NCBI GenBank assembly: GCA_015680905.1
Contig: CM027377.1
Span: 4,860,501 to 4,924,500 of the forward strand
Source of the DNA: Coptis chinensis
Lineage: Eukaryota; Streptophyta; Magnoliopsida; Ranunculales; Ranunculaceae
Direction of reading: 5' to 3'
DNA length: 64,000 bases
Below are positions 22,603 through 34,925 of the stretch, piece by piece (positions within the stretch are counted from its first letter, which is position 1; the number at the start of each line of letters is the position of its first letter). Below the pieces are notes generated by a model. That model worked only from the letters and a program-made list of their open reading frames with translations. It did not search any database and had not been told where the DNA came from. The position numbers and the translations under genes were made by a program.

Positions 22603-24224
22603 AATATTACCTGGTGTTCACCTTTTGCGTAAGTTAGAGATTTGATTCTCTAATTTGCCAAAGTGCGAATACAAAGATTTTTCCTTACTCACGATATTCG
22701 AGTGTATAGCTTTGAGTAGGGATTTCGAACCATCCTAAGTCTAAGACAACTTACAACTTGTTTTTGCTCTTTTAGGGAACTAGTGAGTAATTTTTAAGCT
22801 ATGGTTGAATTGATACTAACTACTTGGTTTCTTTTAATGCAAAAAATAAAAACTTTAAGTTACGTAAACATGCAACTAAAACAAAGATAAAAATTGACTT
22901 CTAGATAGGTATGGAGAGTTAGTTCTTCTCATGTGAAGATAACCTCTATTGTATGATTTTAGGTTCTTGCATCTTAACCTTCCTAGAACTCATAGACAAG
23001 TCCTAATAAAGATTCACTTGATCCCTAACACTATGACTCATCTCTAAGATCATATTGCTAGTATGTAGAACAAAATGAAATGATTTATCTCTAAGATCAT
23101 CACCTTGATTCCTAACTAGACTCTACACCAACTACCATTTTGGGATAGGATGTAGGTCTAGTTGTTCTTCCTAAACAACTTACTAAAATCACATCACAAA
23201 GGTTATCTCTCACATGAGCATCATTAACCCCCACAAAGGGAAGGTTTTAGCTCATGATCCTAGGGATATAAATGAAAGAAGCAAATAGATATGTAAATGG
23301 AAAATAAGAAGAAGAATAATAATAAAGAAACTCACTTGCATTAAGAAGTTTAGATTTTTTTTTGTAGAACAAGAACACAAAAAGTTCTACCATTAAAACT
23401 ATTACAAGCTTTTTCATAAAAACTCAAAACTAAAACTAAAACTACTACTACTCCTACTCCTACTAAGGAACTAAAAAAAATAATGCATGATAAAGGAAAA
23501 GAAGTCAAGGGAGTAAATGGAGTGCATCCCTCCTTGTTTTGTTTTTTTCCTTCCTTTTAGAATTTCCCCCCTCATCCCACGTGAAAACACACACACACAC
23601 ATTTAATTTACTTTTATCCACCATATTAAAACAAAGTGACATCTTATTTTTTTTTTACTATTAACACCTAATATTATTAATTACATGCAAGGTGTCAACT
23701 TTGCACCAATAATTTGGTACTTTTGTCTTGACATGCTCCATGATTGATGACTCATTTGGTACTTTTGTCTTGACATGCTCCATGATTGATAACTCATCTC
23801 TTCTTGTGGGCCCGAAAAGTGGGTCCATATGTTATTTCCATTGGTGGGTCCGGACGTCGATTTCTGTAATTTCTAGCCTAAAGTAGAGCTAGTCGTGCTG
23901 ATCATTCGGGCAGTTTACTTGCTGAAATCGGAGTCCAGGTTAACGAGATATGAGCTCCGAAAGTTTACGTTTTTCTTTACATAGTCCCGTTCTGACTCAA
24001 TTCTATCATGTTTGAGTCCCCGGCTTTGATCCGTCTTTGTTTAGCTTCACATGGCTGATTTAGAAGAATTCATATATACATCGTTCCCCGTGCTTTAACG
24101 CAGGTTTAACCAATATTTTCATGTTTACTGCGAAGACTTGCAAAAGTATGAAAATATATTTATTTCATGATTATTAAACACATAATTAACCAAATTTATA
24201 TATCTCAATGGGGTTTAATATTAC
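22603..24224. mobile_element. Unclassified 1.6-kb insertion in the copia element
   Basis: The copia reading is interrupted from 22611 to 24216. The bases AATATTAC occur directly on both sides (22603-22610 and 24217-24224), an 8-bp target duplication. The ends (CTGGTGTTCACC and CAATGGGGTTT) are not inverted copies of each other, and no TG..CA ends or coding text are seen. An 8-bp duplication would suit a hAT-like element, but the ends do not. The internal text (TTACAACTTGTTTTTGCTC and similar) recalls untranslated parts of large gypsy elements. Confidence 0.6.
23713..23796. repeat. 42-bp tandem duplication
   Basis: Two nearly identical 42-bp copies starting TTTGGTACTTTTGTCTTG lie head to tail inside the 1.6-kb insert. 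Confidence 0.9.
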
Positions 24225-25450
24225 AGTTTTGGGTGCTTATCATTACCTATCCCCAAAGTGCGACAAGGTTGATCATTCCCCATCAACACATCTCCATTAT
24301 CAAGCTCCTTGAAGCTTGAAAACCACTCTCGTATGGGACAAACATGATAGGTAGCACCCGTATCCAAAATCCATTCACTAGAGTCAATGAAACAAATACT
24401 AGATGTAACGGCAAAAGAAAAATTGGAACCATCCGAATCATTACCTCCTTGAGCAATGTTGACATTGGCCTGTTTTTGCTCGGTGTCTTTCATCTTGTGT
24501 TTTAACTTCTTGCAGTCCTTTTTCCAATGCCCAACCTCAAGACAAAAAACACACTCATCTTTGGCCAGAGTTCACCCTCTCGACTTAGAACGAGATTTCT
24601 CTCTTCCTCCACCAGAATTCGGGCGGTCATTAGACCTCCCTCTTACCATAAAAGTAGAACTCGTCGACTCCTTTGACTCCCTTTCATTATTGTTCATCAT
24701 ATCCCAATTTGTCAACGCAGTTTGCACCTCATAAAAGTTCAAAGATTTCTTTCCAAACATAATGGTGGTTTTTATATGCCCGTACTCCTCCTTAGGAATA
24801 GATCTCAACAAATAGAAAGCTTTGTCTTCATCCTTCGTTTTTCTTCAATATTCAACAAGTCAATAAGTAACTTATTTAACTCATTCATATGTTGGGCCAA
24901 TGAAACACCTTGCTTCTTTCTCATTTCATATAACTTCTCTTTCATAAAGACACGACCTTCCATTGTCTTATTCAAATACTTCTCTTCAAGGATTCTCCAA
25001 ATTTTCTTGGCCGAAGTCTCATTGAGAACAAGGTACTTCACATCCCTAGCCAAATACGATCTTATGATACCACAAGCTCATCTATTTTTCTTAACCCAAA
25101 CAATTTCCTCTATATCTTATGGTTTTTCATCTAACACATCATCTAAGTCTTGTTGGCATAGTGCATCTATAACTTCACAATGCCACATACTAAAATTGTT
25201 AGATCCATCGAATTTTTCCACATCAATTCTCGCATGATTGAAATATTCAAAGTCGTAGGAGATTTCTCCTTAGACGTAGAAGTCGTAGGAGTAATGGTGG
25301 ACTCTGTCGACAGATTATTCTCAAACTTTCACACACCCCAAACAATCCACAATAACCAAATAAACACCCTCTTGGGAATTTCAACACACACTTGATAGTC
25401 AAAAGAGAACCCAAATACCAACAACCACAATAATCAACTAAGAAACTCAC
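24225..25450 (-). pseudogene. Copia gag and protease region (fossil)
   Basis: Gag text includes KIWRILEEKYLNKTMEGR and LNKLLIDL of the UBN2 gag family, a zinc knuckle CVFCLEVGHWKKDC (C-x2-C-x4-H-x4-C), then the protease box WILDTGATYH. The primer-binding site is just beyond, near 25518-25532. Fossil. Confidence 0.9.
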
Positions 25451-25532
25451 TTGAGAATTTCTTCAAACACTTGAACTCCTTCAATAGCCACAAGTACAAA
25501 CCCAAAGTAAAACCTTGACTCCGATACTAATT

Positions 25533-25931
25533 TGTTGTGCAACGGAAGCAATAACAACTACAAATGGCGATAACAACAACATCTTAAGAGGAGTGGTGAA
25601 TTACAACCAACCAAAGCAAACAAAGTATCGACTATGCAAGAAATAACCAACCAAGTAGTACAGACACAAAGATTTAAGTAGTTTGGCTTACACCTAATCC
25701 ACAACCAAATGAGAAGTTTCAAATTGAGAGAATCAAATAGTGTTACACACTCACCTTGTTCAATTGAACACCCAAAGTTTCCTTTTAGAAGAACTCACAA
25801 ATCTCTTATCACTCTTTGGTTAAAACCCTAACTTTGTTTATATAGTGTAGCTGAAATTTCGAAAGAATATGAAATTTTGGCTCATTTCGGCATATGGCTA
25901 CCAAAGGCCCATTAGGCCCATCATCCCAACA
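25533..25931 (-). repeat. 5' LTR of the copia element
   Basis: 399 bp, begins TGTTGGGATGAT on the minus strand, followed outside by GTTAT. Confidence 0.93.
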
Positions 25932-25936
25932 GTTAT

Positions 25937-28440
25937 GCTATACTGTTTGACACCGTTTTGAATGGTGTACTAAAATGTAAACACAAGAACAAGCTTAAGA
26001 GAAAAACAAAGAACTCGCCACTCTATAATCCACCAAAGAGATAAGAGTTATGCCACTAAAACTATTCCCTCTATGGAATCCACCGAGAGATAAGAGTTGT
26101 CTCATTAAGGCTGAGTCCATCCAATGGTCTTGGACTTTGTATCTGCAAAACTGGAAAAATAAAAAAAAGACAGTGTTTTAAGGATAAGGAGTACGATATT
26201 GGATCTAATGGTTTGGAACAGACACTTTAAACACTTGGACATATCAAATGCTTTAAAGTTTAAACAAATTGGTTTTGTTCATTTTGCGCCAATTCAACTT
26301 GCGCAGAACGCACTCTTTTCATTTGGCGCCAATTCAACTCGCGCAGAACCAGTGTTCATTATTCCAAACGGAATTCCGAAATTCCGCCCAATATTTCAAT
26401 TTTTCAAAAAACCGGAAAAAATAACATAGGGTCGAAATTTTAATGATTCCAAAATTTGTCGAAATATTATAAATTTCAATTTTTGGATTTATCAGAATTC
26501 TAATAATTTCAAAATCCTGAACTATGCGTAGAACTCACTCTCTTCATTTGGCACCAATAATTCGTGTAAAAGGCACTCTCTATTTCTCAATATTCTCTAT
26601 ATAGTAAAATATAGATAGAGAGTAAAATCCGTCTCTTTCAACTCCACTTTTACAGGAATAAGGAGTCATTGTACTCTGCCTAAGAAGAACTTCTCAATAA
26701 AATTGCTCTAACTTCATTCAAAATACATCTCTCTTTTTCCATTACAATTTCTACATATATTTATAACAAAAATACAAAATGCAAAACCCAAAGCCTATAG
26801 AAAATACAAAGAGACCGGCATTAAAAACTTCAGCTAGGTTCAACATCAAAGCATAGGAAGTTTCTCACTACATAACACACACCACTAGAAAGCTAATTAA
26901 GTCTAGTTATAAAAAAAAAGTATAGTTTCCAAGCCAATTTACGGTTCAAGGTTTGTAGAGAAAGTTACGGTCATTTTACAACAATGTGTTTTCAAACTGG
27001 ATTGCCAATCCGAATTAGATTTATTTGGGCTAAATCTTGGACTATTGATTGGATGTTTCGTCATCACTGTTCTCCCAAATCCTGACCTTAAACAATGCAA
27101 CAAACTATATGTTGTTACGAATTAATTATTGTATTAGTATTCTCCCTTGCTATAATTAACATCACCACCAATATAATTTACAAATTGGAAAATCAGTGGA
27201 GAAGGGAGTGAGGGAGTGCCATTGATTTGGATCATTTTGGGATTTGCCAGTTGGGTGTTGATAATTTATTGTTACCTTATCTTTTTAGATATTGCAGTTC
27301 TTACTTTTATGAGTAGGGAGAAAAGTGAACATATGGCACAGTGAGAAGTCCACTGTAAACTGTATCCGTGCACTTAGAAATATTAGAGTAGGTCCTTTAA
27401 TGATAATTTAGTTAGTACTGCTATAAAATGATGATGAAGGAAGTAGGATTCTGTCATATATAGAACAGCTATATGTAGGTTCCTTTTGCTAAGAGTGAAC
27501 AGACTTTCCAGGTTGGCTTCTAATATAGGGGTACTAAAGAAGACACCGATAGAATTGAATGTTCTTTAAGCAAACTATCTCCAAATGAAATACTCGTTGG
27601 AGTTGCTTGAAATTGAATGAATTTGTAGGTTGTTTTCACTGTCGTTTTAAATCCTGGGTCAAGGAGGTTTTTATTGGAAATAGTTGGTGGCTATCATTTA
27701 TTTTGATTTTGTCATTTCTTTGGTTGTTATTGAGTCATGAGTCAGGACATTCCTTTTGATTGGACAAGTAACATTCCACATATTCCTTTTTCTTTCTTAT
27801 TCTCCACTCATTTTGCTATTAGGCGCCGTATTGGAAGCACAAAAATCCCAAGTTTTCTTATCGGATCATGTTTTTTTCTTCAGCTCTCTTGAAGACTTGA
27901 TAACTTTATGATACATATACTTAACTTGCACAACAGCTTCCGAGCGGTACTGAGATTGGACCTCAATTAATTTCCAAGGGGAGAAGTTAACACTATTTTA
28001 CCTCATTATTTATTTCCGTTAACAAAAAATTGTATCAGTTTGAAAAGATTGACACATAGGTGAAGTATCGGTACCCAACTACCCATTATGGCCACGGTTG
28101 GATACTTGGATACTCCTTAACACACTTCACTTCTCGGAAACTGGAAAATTCCAATTACAATCTGGGTAGGATTCACCATCCGCATAAGCCAACTGTGGTA
28201 CGAATGGAACAGCAACTGTGTCTAAGCAACTGGAAAGACCTGACCCTCATAATTTCTTACCACCCATAAGCCTTGAACACAAAAGAAATAGTAAATCAGC
28301 TTAGTGATTCTTAATTAAAAGCAACTCCATCCATCCTCGGGCTTCCCATAACACCATAAACAGTGCCATCACTGTTATCTTAACTTAAATACTTTCTGGT
28401 GGACTATTACCTCGTGCACCCACTGAACTGCTTGTCGTAT
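25937..28440. other. Non-coding; small duplications only
   Basis: Around 26275-26350 and again at 26525-26570 the word pair CGCAGAAC / TTCATTTGGCGCCAAT recurs, bracketing an AT-rich 170-bp piece, perhaps a small MITE with partly repeated edges. No gene is seen in the rest. Confidence 0.35.
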
Positions 28441-28469
28441 GTACTTCATCAAGCCTCAAATCTTATATA

Positions 28470-28640
28470 AATCGTGCACCTTTTATCCTGGTTTTAGTTA
28501 TGATCTTTCATCTGTCGTACAAGACCTGTAGGAACCACCTGTCATCCGATTCCAGCCATGAAGCCAAACAGAAGTGATGTAAGTGACTATTTCTAGCACA
28601 AGTAGCAGCCAGCCCAACCCAGACTGCGAATGTAGTTCAA
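28470..28640 (+). repeat. Duplicated segment, copy 1
   Basis: Shares CCTTTTATCCTGG, CCACCTGTCATCC and an ATGAAGCCA.. block with 30610-30800. In one + frame both copies read MKP[NG][RK]S[DG][VI]SDYF, suggesting a duplicated coding fragment that I cannot name. Confidence 0.6.
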
Positions 28641-28821
28641 ACATCAAAGGGAGTACTTGCGAACTTGTCACACTTTTCAAATGCTGAACCCAAAAAAGAG
28701 TTTTTTTTTTTCAGATAAAGACCTTAAGACAAAAACCAATATTTGATATAAGAAGAAAACCCTTTATAAATTGAAGATATTACAAAAGAAGAAGAACAAG
28801 GAGGAGGAGAAGTTATAAACG

Positions 28822-28990
28822 AAATGTCATAATCTAGCATTCCCAAATAGACATTCATCATATAGTCAGTAAACAATTTTTAATCGTAAAAAAATGCAGT
28901 AAAAGGATAACACCATTGCAATGAAATTACAACAAAAAATACATAAACCAAATGTCATAATCTAGCGTTCCCACAAAGACATAGGTCACT
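28822..28990. repeat. Dispersed 35-bp motif, copies 1 and 2
   Basis: AATGTCATAATCTAGCATTC and AATGTCATAATCTAGCGTTC at 28822 and 28950, each followed by CCCA..AGACAT. Further copies are at 29219 and 39574. The meaning is unknown. Confidence 0.75.
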
Positions 28991-29218
28991 TATATCACTT
29001 ATATAAGTACAGGGGAAAAAAAACCTTTAGAAAAAAAATCTATATACATAATAAAGGTTTTTCTGAAACAGATTTTGGTTTAAAAAAATGTTTAAGAAAA
29101 AATGTGTAAAACAAGTTTTGAAAAAGATGTATTAACAAGTCTTTGCAAGCAAAAAACAATAGCAAAAAGAAAACATCATTAGTTCAATACAGGTAAGGGA
29201 CATACCTGCAGAAAGTGA

Positions 29219-29258
29219 AAAATGTCATAATCAAGCGTTCCCAAAAAGACATTTATCA
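29219..29258. repeat. Dispersed 35-bp motif, copy 3
   Basis: AAATGTCATAATCAAGCGTT followed by CCCAAAAAGACATTTATCAC. A shorter relative (CCCAAAGGACATTTATCACC) is at 32313. Confidence 0.75.
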
Positions 29259-29635
29259 CTTGAAAAAACATGAAAAAGAATACACACAACTTTTCAAAAT
29301 ATAATCAAACCAAGGAATAAGTAATTACATTAAAGAAATAGTGAAAGTTTTAAATAGGTTTTACCGATTTTGAAACAATATATAAGTTGGGAAATAGTTA
29401 GGAACAATTACAAGACTTATATTTTTGTTATATATAGGAAAATAAATCACTCTGTATCTAAAAACAAAGGCAATGATAAAGTAAATAAAAAAATTAATAT
29501 AATTTTTCATGAAGGAAGCATACCGTCGAAGAACCCTGGGTGCCAACGATCCAGTTTAGGCATATTGCTTGCAACAAGCATTGCCCAAAGTGCCAAATCA
29601 AACCCCTCAACTCCTCAAGCCTCCAGTTACTCTTT

Positions 29636-29800
29636 CATCTTCTCTAGGACCTCGTCAATCTCTTCCATCTGTTGTTGTGTTTCCTCACCCGCTACAAACT
29701 TATGAACCAAATCATTAACCTCAATTGAGCTGCAACCTAATGTCTTCACCACCCTTATGTTCTTCAATACTTTTCCTTATTCTCTTTGCATCATAATACA
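29636..29800 (-). pseudogene. PPR protein E-domain fragment
   Basis: The minus strand reads YYDAKRIRKS, then after a frame change KNIRVVKTLGCSSIEVNDLV, HKFVAGEETQQQMEEID and EVLEKM before a stop. This is the E motif that ends plant PLS-class pentatricopeptide repeat proteins, RNA-editing factors of organelles. No PPR repeats were recognised upstream, so this is a tail fragment. Confidence 0.65.
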
Positions 29801-30609
29801 GTATTAGCCCACCAGTGCATAGCAGTTGGACAGTAAAAATGTAGAACCCAAAGAGCCTCTCGGCTACAACAACTGTCAATCATTGAATCGTTTGATTTCC
29901 CATAAAGTAGAATCTGGATTTCTGATATCGATCCTGAGCAAGAGAATTGAATCTCAAGTTTCTACATTAGATCACACTGAAGCTAGATATTCAATCACTA
30001 ATGTCCACAAGTCAACATCAATGAAAAAAGTGAGTAAACCATAAGACATCATCAAGGACATTGTGTTTCTAAATTTATCCGGTACCAAATTCGAATACAT
30101 GGATGGTTTTACAAATACTTCTCTAGTGCAATTGAGAACTGCTTGTAGGCCTTTCCAACAACCTAGTAGCATATAAATACTGTCATGAAGCTACCGCCCC
30201 CTGCAGAGCAGCAAATTCCCTTCCCAACTTCCTGGATTCAAGTCATTCAACCCTCCATTACCTTTGTTAGTTTCTCTAACTTCTTCACTAAAAACTGTAA
30301 CACCAAGATTTGCAAACTGGAGTTAGGACATAGACTAAATTTGATATAAATGAGTAGATTGCATGGCAATAGTAACCTCAATCAAATTATCATTGGGTTT
30401 TTTGAAAGCAATTTCCTCTATTGCAGAGCATGTCGCCCAGCAATCCTGAGAAAGTCCACATCAGGTTATAAACTTAGTACCTTAGCAAAATCTTACGTCG
30501 AATCGTGCACGCACGACTCAATTAGTAACTTGGTACTTCAGCAAAAAAGTTCCGTTCAGTTAGTTACCACTTACCGCCTCATACACTGTTTACCACAACT
30601 TTTAGGCAG

Positions 30610-30800
30610 CCAGCTATTATACCTTTTATCCTGGCTTTATTTCTGACCTTTCATATGTACTAGAAGACTTGTAGCAACCACCTGTCATCCAGGTTGCCCC
30701 ATTCAAGTTGAAGGTTCCATCTATGAAGCCAGGCAAGAGCGGTATCAGTGACTACTTCAAGCACATGGAGCAGTTAGAGGTCGCTCCCTCAAGCGATCTT
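30610..30800 (+). repeat. Duplicated segment, copy 2
   Basis: Second copy of the 28470-28640 segment. One + frame reads VAPFKLKVPSMKPGKSGISD then YFKHMEQLEVAPSSDLL. It looks like protein text, but no family was recognised. Confidence 0.6.
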
Positions 30801-30819
30801 CTGTAGTTTAACACATGAG

Positions 30820-33020
30820 AACAAGAAAAGAGCTGTCTAACATCCTACACGCCTTGCACACTTAATGTTGCCATACACATCAAGTCTAATATATAAGAAA
30901 CTAGCTATAGTAAGCAGGGATAAATATGTTCAATGCCTAAGCTAGTGCTAATTTGATACCATTAATTTCCATTTACATCACCTAGGATACTCAAAATTGA
31001 TAACCCGTGTCATCACCTAGCATACAGATTGATGGCTCCGACACGGCATGGACTAACAACGCAGGCTTAAATATATTAACAATTGAAAATGAAGGGGTAT
31101 GGAACCTGTTTTGAAGTTTCTGGTTATCATAGCCCGTTGGTCAGCATTGTAGTCTTTAATACTATATACAAGACTCGATAATGAATTACTGACCTGTTTC
31201 ATATGCGACGATGAAAGTAACCTCCATTGACTAATAACATTAAAATTCGCAAGAACCATCGAGAAACTTACCTGGCAAGGATTTCAGACAGTTTATAATA
31301 ATGAATAACACAGCGTAAAAAATTGAATGAGAAAATAACAAAACTATGGATTCCATCTGGCAAGAATTCCAAAAAAATTGAATGAACTATACCTTGGACT
31401 GTGCCTTATATCTATTAAAGAACTGAGTAGCATGTAAAGCAACAAAGTTTTTTCAGCATAAACAATCTGAAAGATCTATAGCTTAAGATAATATGTAAAG
31501 CAATGAATGTTATCCATACCAAATGATGCACAACGAAGCCATCATTCGCTCTGGCATAGCCAAAGAGTTGATAAACCCATCCACAAAGGATTTATCGAGG
31601 CACCAAGCATCTTTCCAGAATGTCACGCCAAAGACTGCAGCCTTACGTGTCTAGGCCAGCCTCCTAGGGATAGAGGTCTGAATTTTGCGTAAAAAAGAAA
31701 AACCAAGAAGAGCAAAACAAATCAAACATTGAGAAAACGAAGGAAGCAGGTTAACCCCAAGGAAAAGGCTTAGAAAAAACAACAAAAAAAGAACGAAGAA
31801 ACGTTTTCAAAAATAAAACAAATACAACTAGTGAAAATGTAAACATTAACAACCTTTTCCAAAAAAAAATTATTAAAATCAGTTGGAAATTTTAGATAAA
31901 AATATATTTTGAAAGAGGAATCACCATGACATAGAAACAAAATAACACAAACAGAAAATTATGATCCGAGCAGATTTTTTTAGAGGAAGACTTCTGAAAC
32001 TTAAAATATATGGTACCAAAACAGGTGAGAGCCTAAATATGACATTAGCAGGTAATGCACTAATGCTAGAGCAAGTCTTCCGGAGTTACAAACGACGCTG
32101 AGAACATAACCTTGCTTCTATAAAAGTAAACACAGGATCTGCAAATGTACCCCCAAGACGATGAGGCTCAAGGAATTATATGGATGATTCACTGATTCCC
32201 TGATCCTCATTCGAGTCCATACCCTCTTTTGGCACCTATACCTCCTTCGGTAAAAGATCTGAATCAACCCCCAGTATGTCTATAACATTCCAGCAAGTCC
32301 TTATCCACCACTCCCAAAGGACATTTATCACCATAAAGAAGTGAAAAAAAAAAGTAAGACATTATCTAAAGAACATTCAACATGAAAAAATACTTAACCT
32401 AAACAACAGGTTTCAAAATCAAACCTTATTCACCTTCCCCAAAAGGACTTGGTAAATAAAGTGATAATAATCAAAATTAAATAAAAACAAAGGAACATGA
32501 TTAGGTGAAAACTTAGAAAACATAGGGAACAAAAACCAAAGTAAGCTTATAAGTTATAACTCAAAAACCAACAAAATCAAATAACTTGCGCACAACTTCC
32601 AACTATCACTTTGTACACATTTATATCCCAGATAAAATTGTAACTGTGGTTTCAACTAAATATGACAACATATGACTTGATTTATTGTCTAAATCACAAT
32701 TAGTAAATTAGTTACAAATGTCCTTAAGTTCGAATGACGGTTCATTAAACAATAATCACTTGCTCAACTGATCATGAATTATAGAAACTAGCAATCATGC
32801 ACATGCTCTGCATGTGGTGAAAAAAAAATCTTATGGAAGCTTATGTGACGACTGTCTTTACCTTGGAAAAGTTTATTACTAATGTTAGACAAATAAGCAA
32901 AACTGAAGGGGAAATCCATTGTACTTGGCACACAGAGTACAATGCGTTAACTGCAATGCACTTTGAAACTAAAACCAAAACATACCCATTAACCGGTATG
33001 AAGTAAAGAAACACCCACAA
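30820..33020. other. Decayed DNA, no named gene
   Basis: Short exon-like stretches occur (for example minus-strand RLGGTFADPVFTFIEARL near 32130-32190 and FVDGFINSLAMPERMMASL near 31520-31590) but I could not assign them. Probably fragments of further dead genes. Confidence 0.3.
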
Positions 33021-33023
33021 ATT

Positions 33024-34870
33024 TTTATTTTTTTTGAACAGCCAACAAATAACTACTTCCTTTATATCTTGAAGTTGGATATCAAATATACACAAAGAAG
33101 TGTTTACACAAAAGGACACACACTGGGAAAGAAAACTCTGGTCATTACAATACCCATGATCCACTTCAATACCTACTACTTCCTTATAGTTATCTAGAGC
33201 GCTGGTGTTGCGCCTATCATACTAAAAAGAAAGTGTCACTGATTGCACAAGGACACAAGCTTAACTCTGGTCATTACAGAAACAATGACCTGTCATCGAC
33301 TACAAACGCCATTTATTGGTAAACTGGATCAATTCAAAAGGTATTTAGCTGGTGGCAGTAGAGCAACTGCGCCCCAAAGAGGATGTGTATACTTCTTGCG
33401 AATGGCTTGGAGCCTGTCCTCGCTGGTCACCGAGTGGAAGTGAGCCAACATCTTGGCACAGTCCAGAAGCTGTGATTAAGAGAAACCAGTGTGATGCTTC
33501 AGAGTTTCATCCCAATTCAAAAAGGGGTTTTGTTCAAGGTACAACGTGCAACATAGACTGCAGAAGCATCTACCAGTGATGAACAGTACCGTATCAACTC
33601 ATACTGCGTCAAGGCCAGCTCTGCCAAGAAGAATATCATGTTCTCCATCTCCTAATCAGACACAACAGCCTTTATATATATCGCACAAGGAAGCTAGACA
33701 TATGGTGTTGGGACTGTTAAGCTCCATTCAAGCTTTCCCAGAATCAGCTTCTCCATTACAAGTATCTGTGCTTTGCCGCAATGCAAACAAAGTCATTAAC
33801 CTCAGGTGCCCAAATCTCCTCATATTTGCTTGCTAATGAGCATGGCACTCATGCCTATTAACTGCAAAATCTTCTTTGAAACTGATCTCATGGAAAGGTA
33901 CCGATCAACTATATGAACTGTAAGATATAGAGTTTCAGGCATGAGCTCAAACTTGTTGTGAACTTCAATTAACCATTCCACAAGAATATCCCTCATCTTC
34001 TCATTAATTTCATGCTGAGTATACATGTAAGCGTGAACTCAGCTCGAATTCTCAGCAAGCTTGTAATATTTGTATATATCCTCTACATAGTCCACAGCTG
34101 CCAAGTGATTATCAGCATCTGCTGCATCAATATCGATAATGGCATCCTTTGGCTTATTGGTTATACCACAAGCAGCCTTGCTTCGAGCAGTTAGAACTGA
34201 TGTAAGGGTATGAACCTTCTTCTTCTTCGGCGAAGCTTCTCTAGACTGTCTACGAATTTCTGATTTTTCTTCTTCAGTATCAGTATCAGTATCAGGACTA
34301 ATCTCAATAACCTTCTCAGGCTTTGGCCTCACAGTAACATTCTTCAGAGCAACCTTCCGTATTGCAGCAACTTCTTTTCCAACAATATGACCATCAACAA
34401 CTACAACAATTTGTTTCTTATTGTTATTCTCAGTGACTGTCTCTTGTGGTTTGGAAATTATCTGTGCACAGAAATTCCTCGTTACTGGGCGAGTAATTGG
34501 GTTCACATCAATGCCTCTTCCATCAACACCTCTATTTGTTACATTTATGAGTGCTCGTCGATTATTTCCTTCAGCTGCACCAGCCTTGTGCGTTCCTCCA
34601 CCTACAATTACTGCCCCTCCTCTGGGTTGGTTCGGAACAACAGGTCTTGAACCCATTTCTTCGTTTTCTTGTTCTTGAAATTGCTTCGCACCAAAAATAC
34701 ACCTCCAAAAGTTTAAATCAATGATGATATTAGAATCTGTGGACGGGAACCACCGCCTTCTTCAGAACTTGAATTCGCCACCTTCTTTTCTCTTCTCCAC
34801 TTCTCTCTTTCTTTCTCTCTGCAAATAACGGTTCTTGTTCTTTGCAGTTGTTAAATTGAATGAAAGTAAT
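33024..34870 (-). pseudogene. Intronless cyclin B1 retropseudogene
   Basis: The coding span is 34656 down to 33329, about 442 codons long, which is the normal CYCB1 length, with no intron although plant CYCB1 genes have many. It starts MGSRPVVPNQPRGGA, has a destruction-box-like RRALINVTNRG, the cyclin box (INEKMRDILVEWLIEVHNKF, ELMPETLYLTVHIVDRYLS, SKYEEIWAPEVNDFVCI) and the C-terminal domain ending PLWGAVALLPPAKYLLN. Breaks include a TGA at 34039-34041 where ENSSRVH should have Arg, a one-base insertion before SKYEEIW, and several later stops and small gaps. An A-rich run (T-rich on the + strand, 33022-33037) lies beyond the 3' UTR and may be the old poly(A) tail. A clear target duplication was not found. 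It lies next to PDR exon 34926-35207, probably in a former PDR intron. Confidence 0.88.
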
Positions 34871-34925
34871 TCAAACAGATGCACTATAAACTAATAATGG
34901 TAGATGTGTTTTTAGTACTACTCAC

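Larger units (their letters stand above)
17715..25936 (-). mobile_element. Ty1/copia retrotransposon, Tork-like (Tnt1 type)
   Basis: LTRs at 25533-25931 (5' in element sense) and 17720-18109 (3'), start TGTTGGGATGAT and end GCACAACA on the minus strand, flanked by a perfect GTTAT duplication (17715-17719 and 25932-25936). Next to the 5' LTR is a primer-binding site like initiator tRNA-Met (TTAGTATCGGAGTC) and next to the 3' LTR a polypurine tract (GAGGTGGAGAAT). The order gag, protease, integrase, RT, RNase H is copia; the RNase H text is close to Tnt1. By eye the LTRs differ at about 20 of 375 aligned positions, roughly 5 percent, so perhaps 2-4 million years old. The element is broken in several places and carries two later insertions (20188-21441 and 22611-24216). 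It lies antisense to the LRR gene, just beyond it. Confidence 0.95.

Noticed and set aside
33243-33836. Plus-strand open frames over the cyclin copy
   Set aside because: They are antisense shadows of the cyclin B1 retropseudogene.
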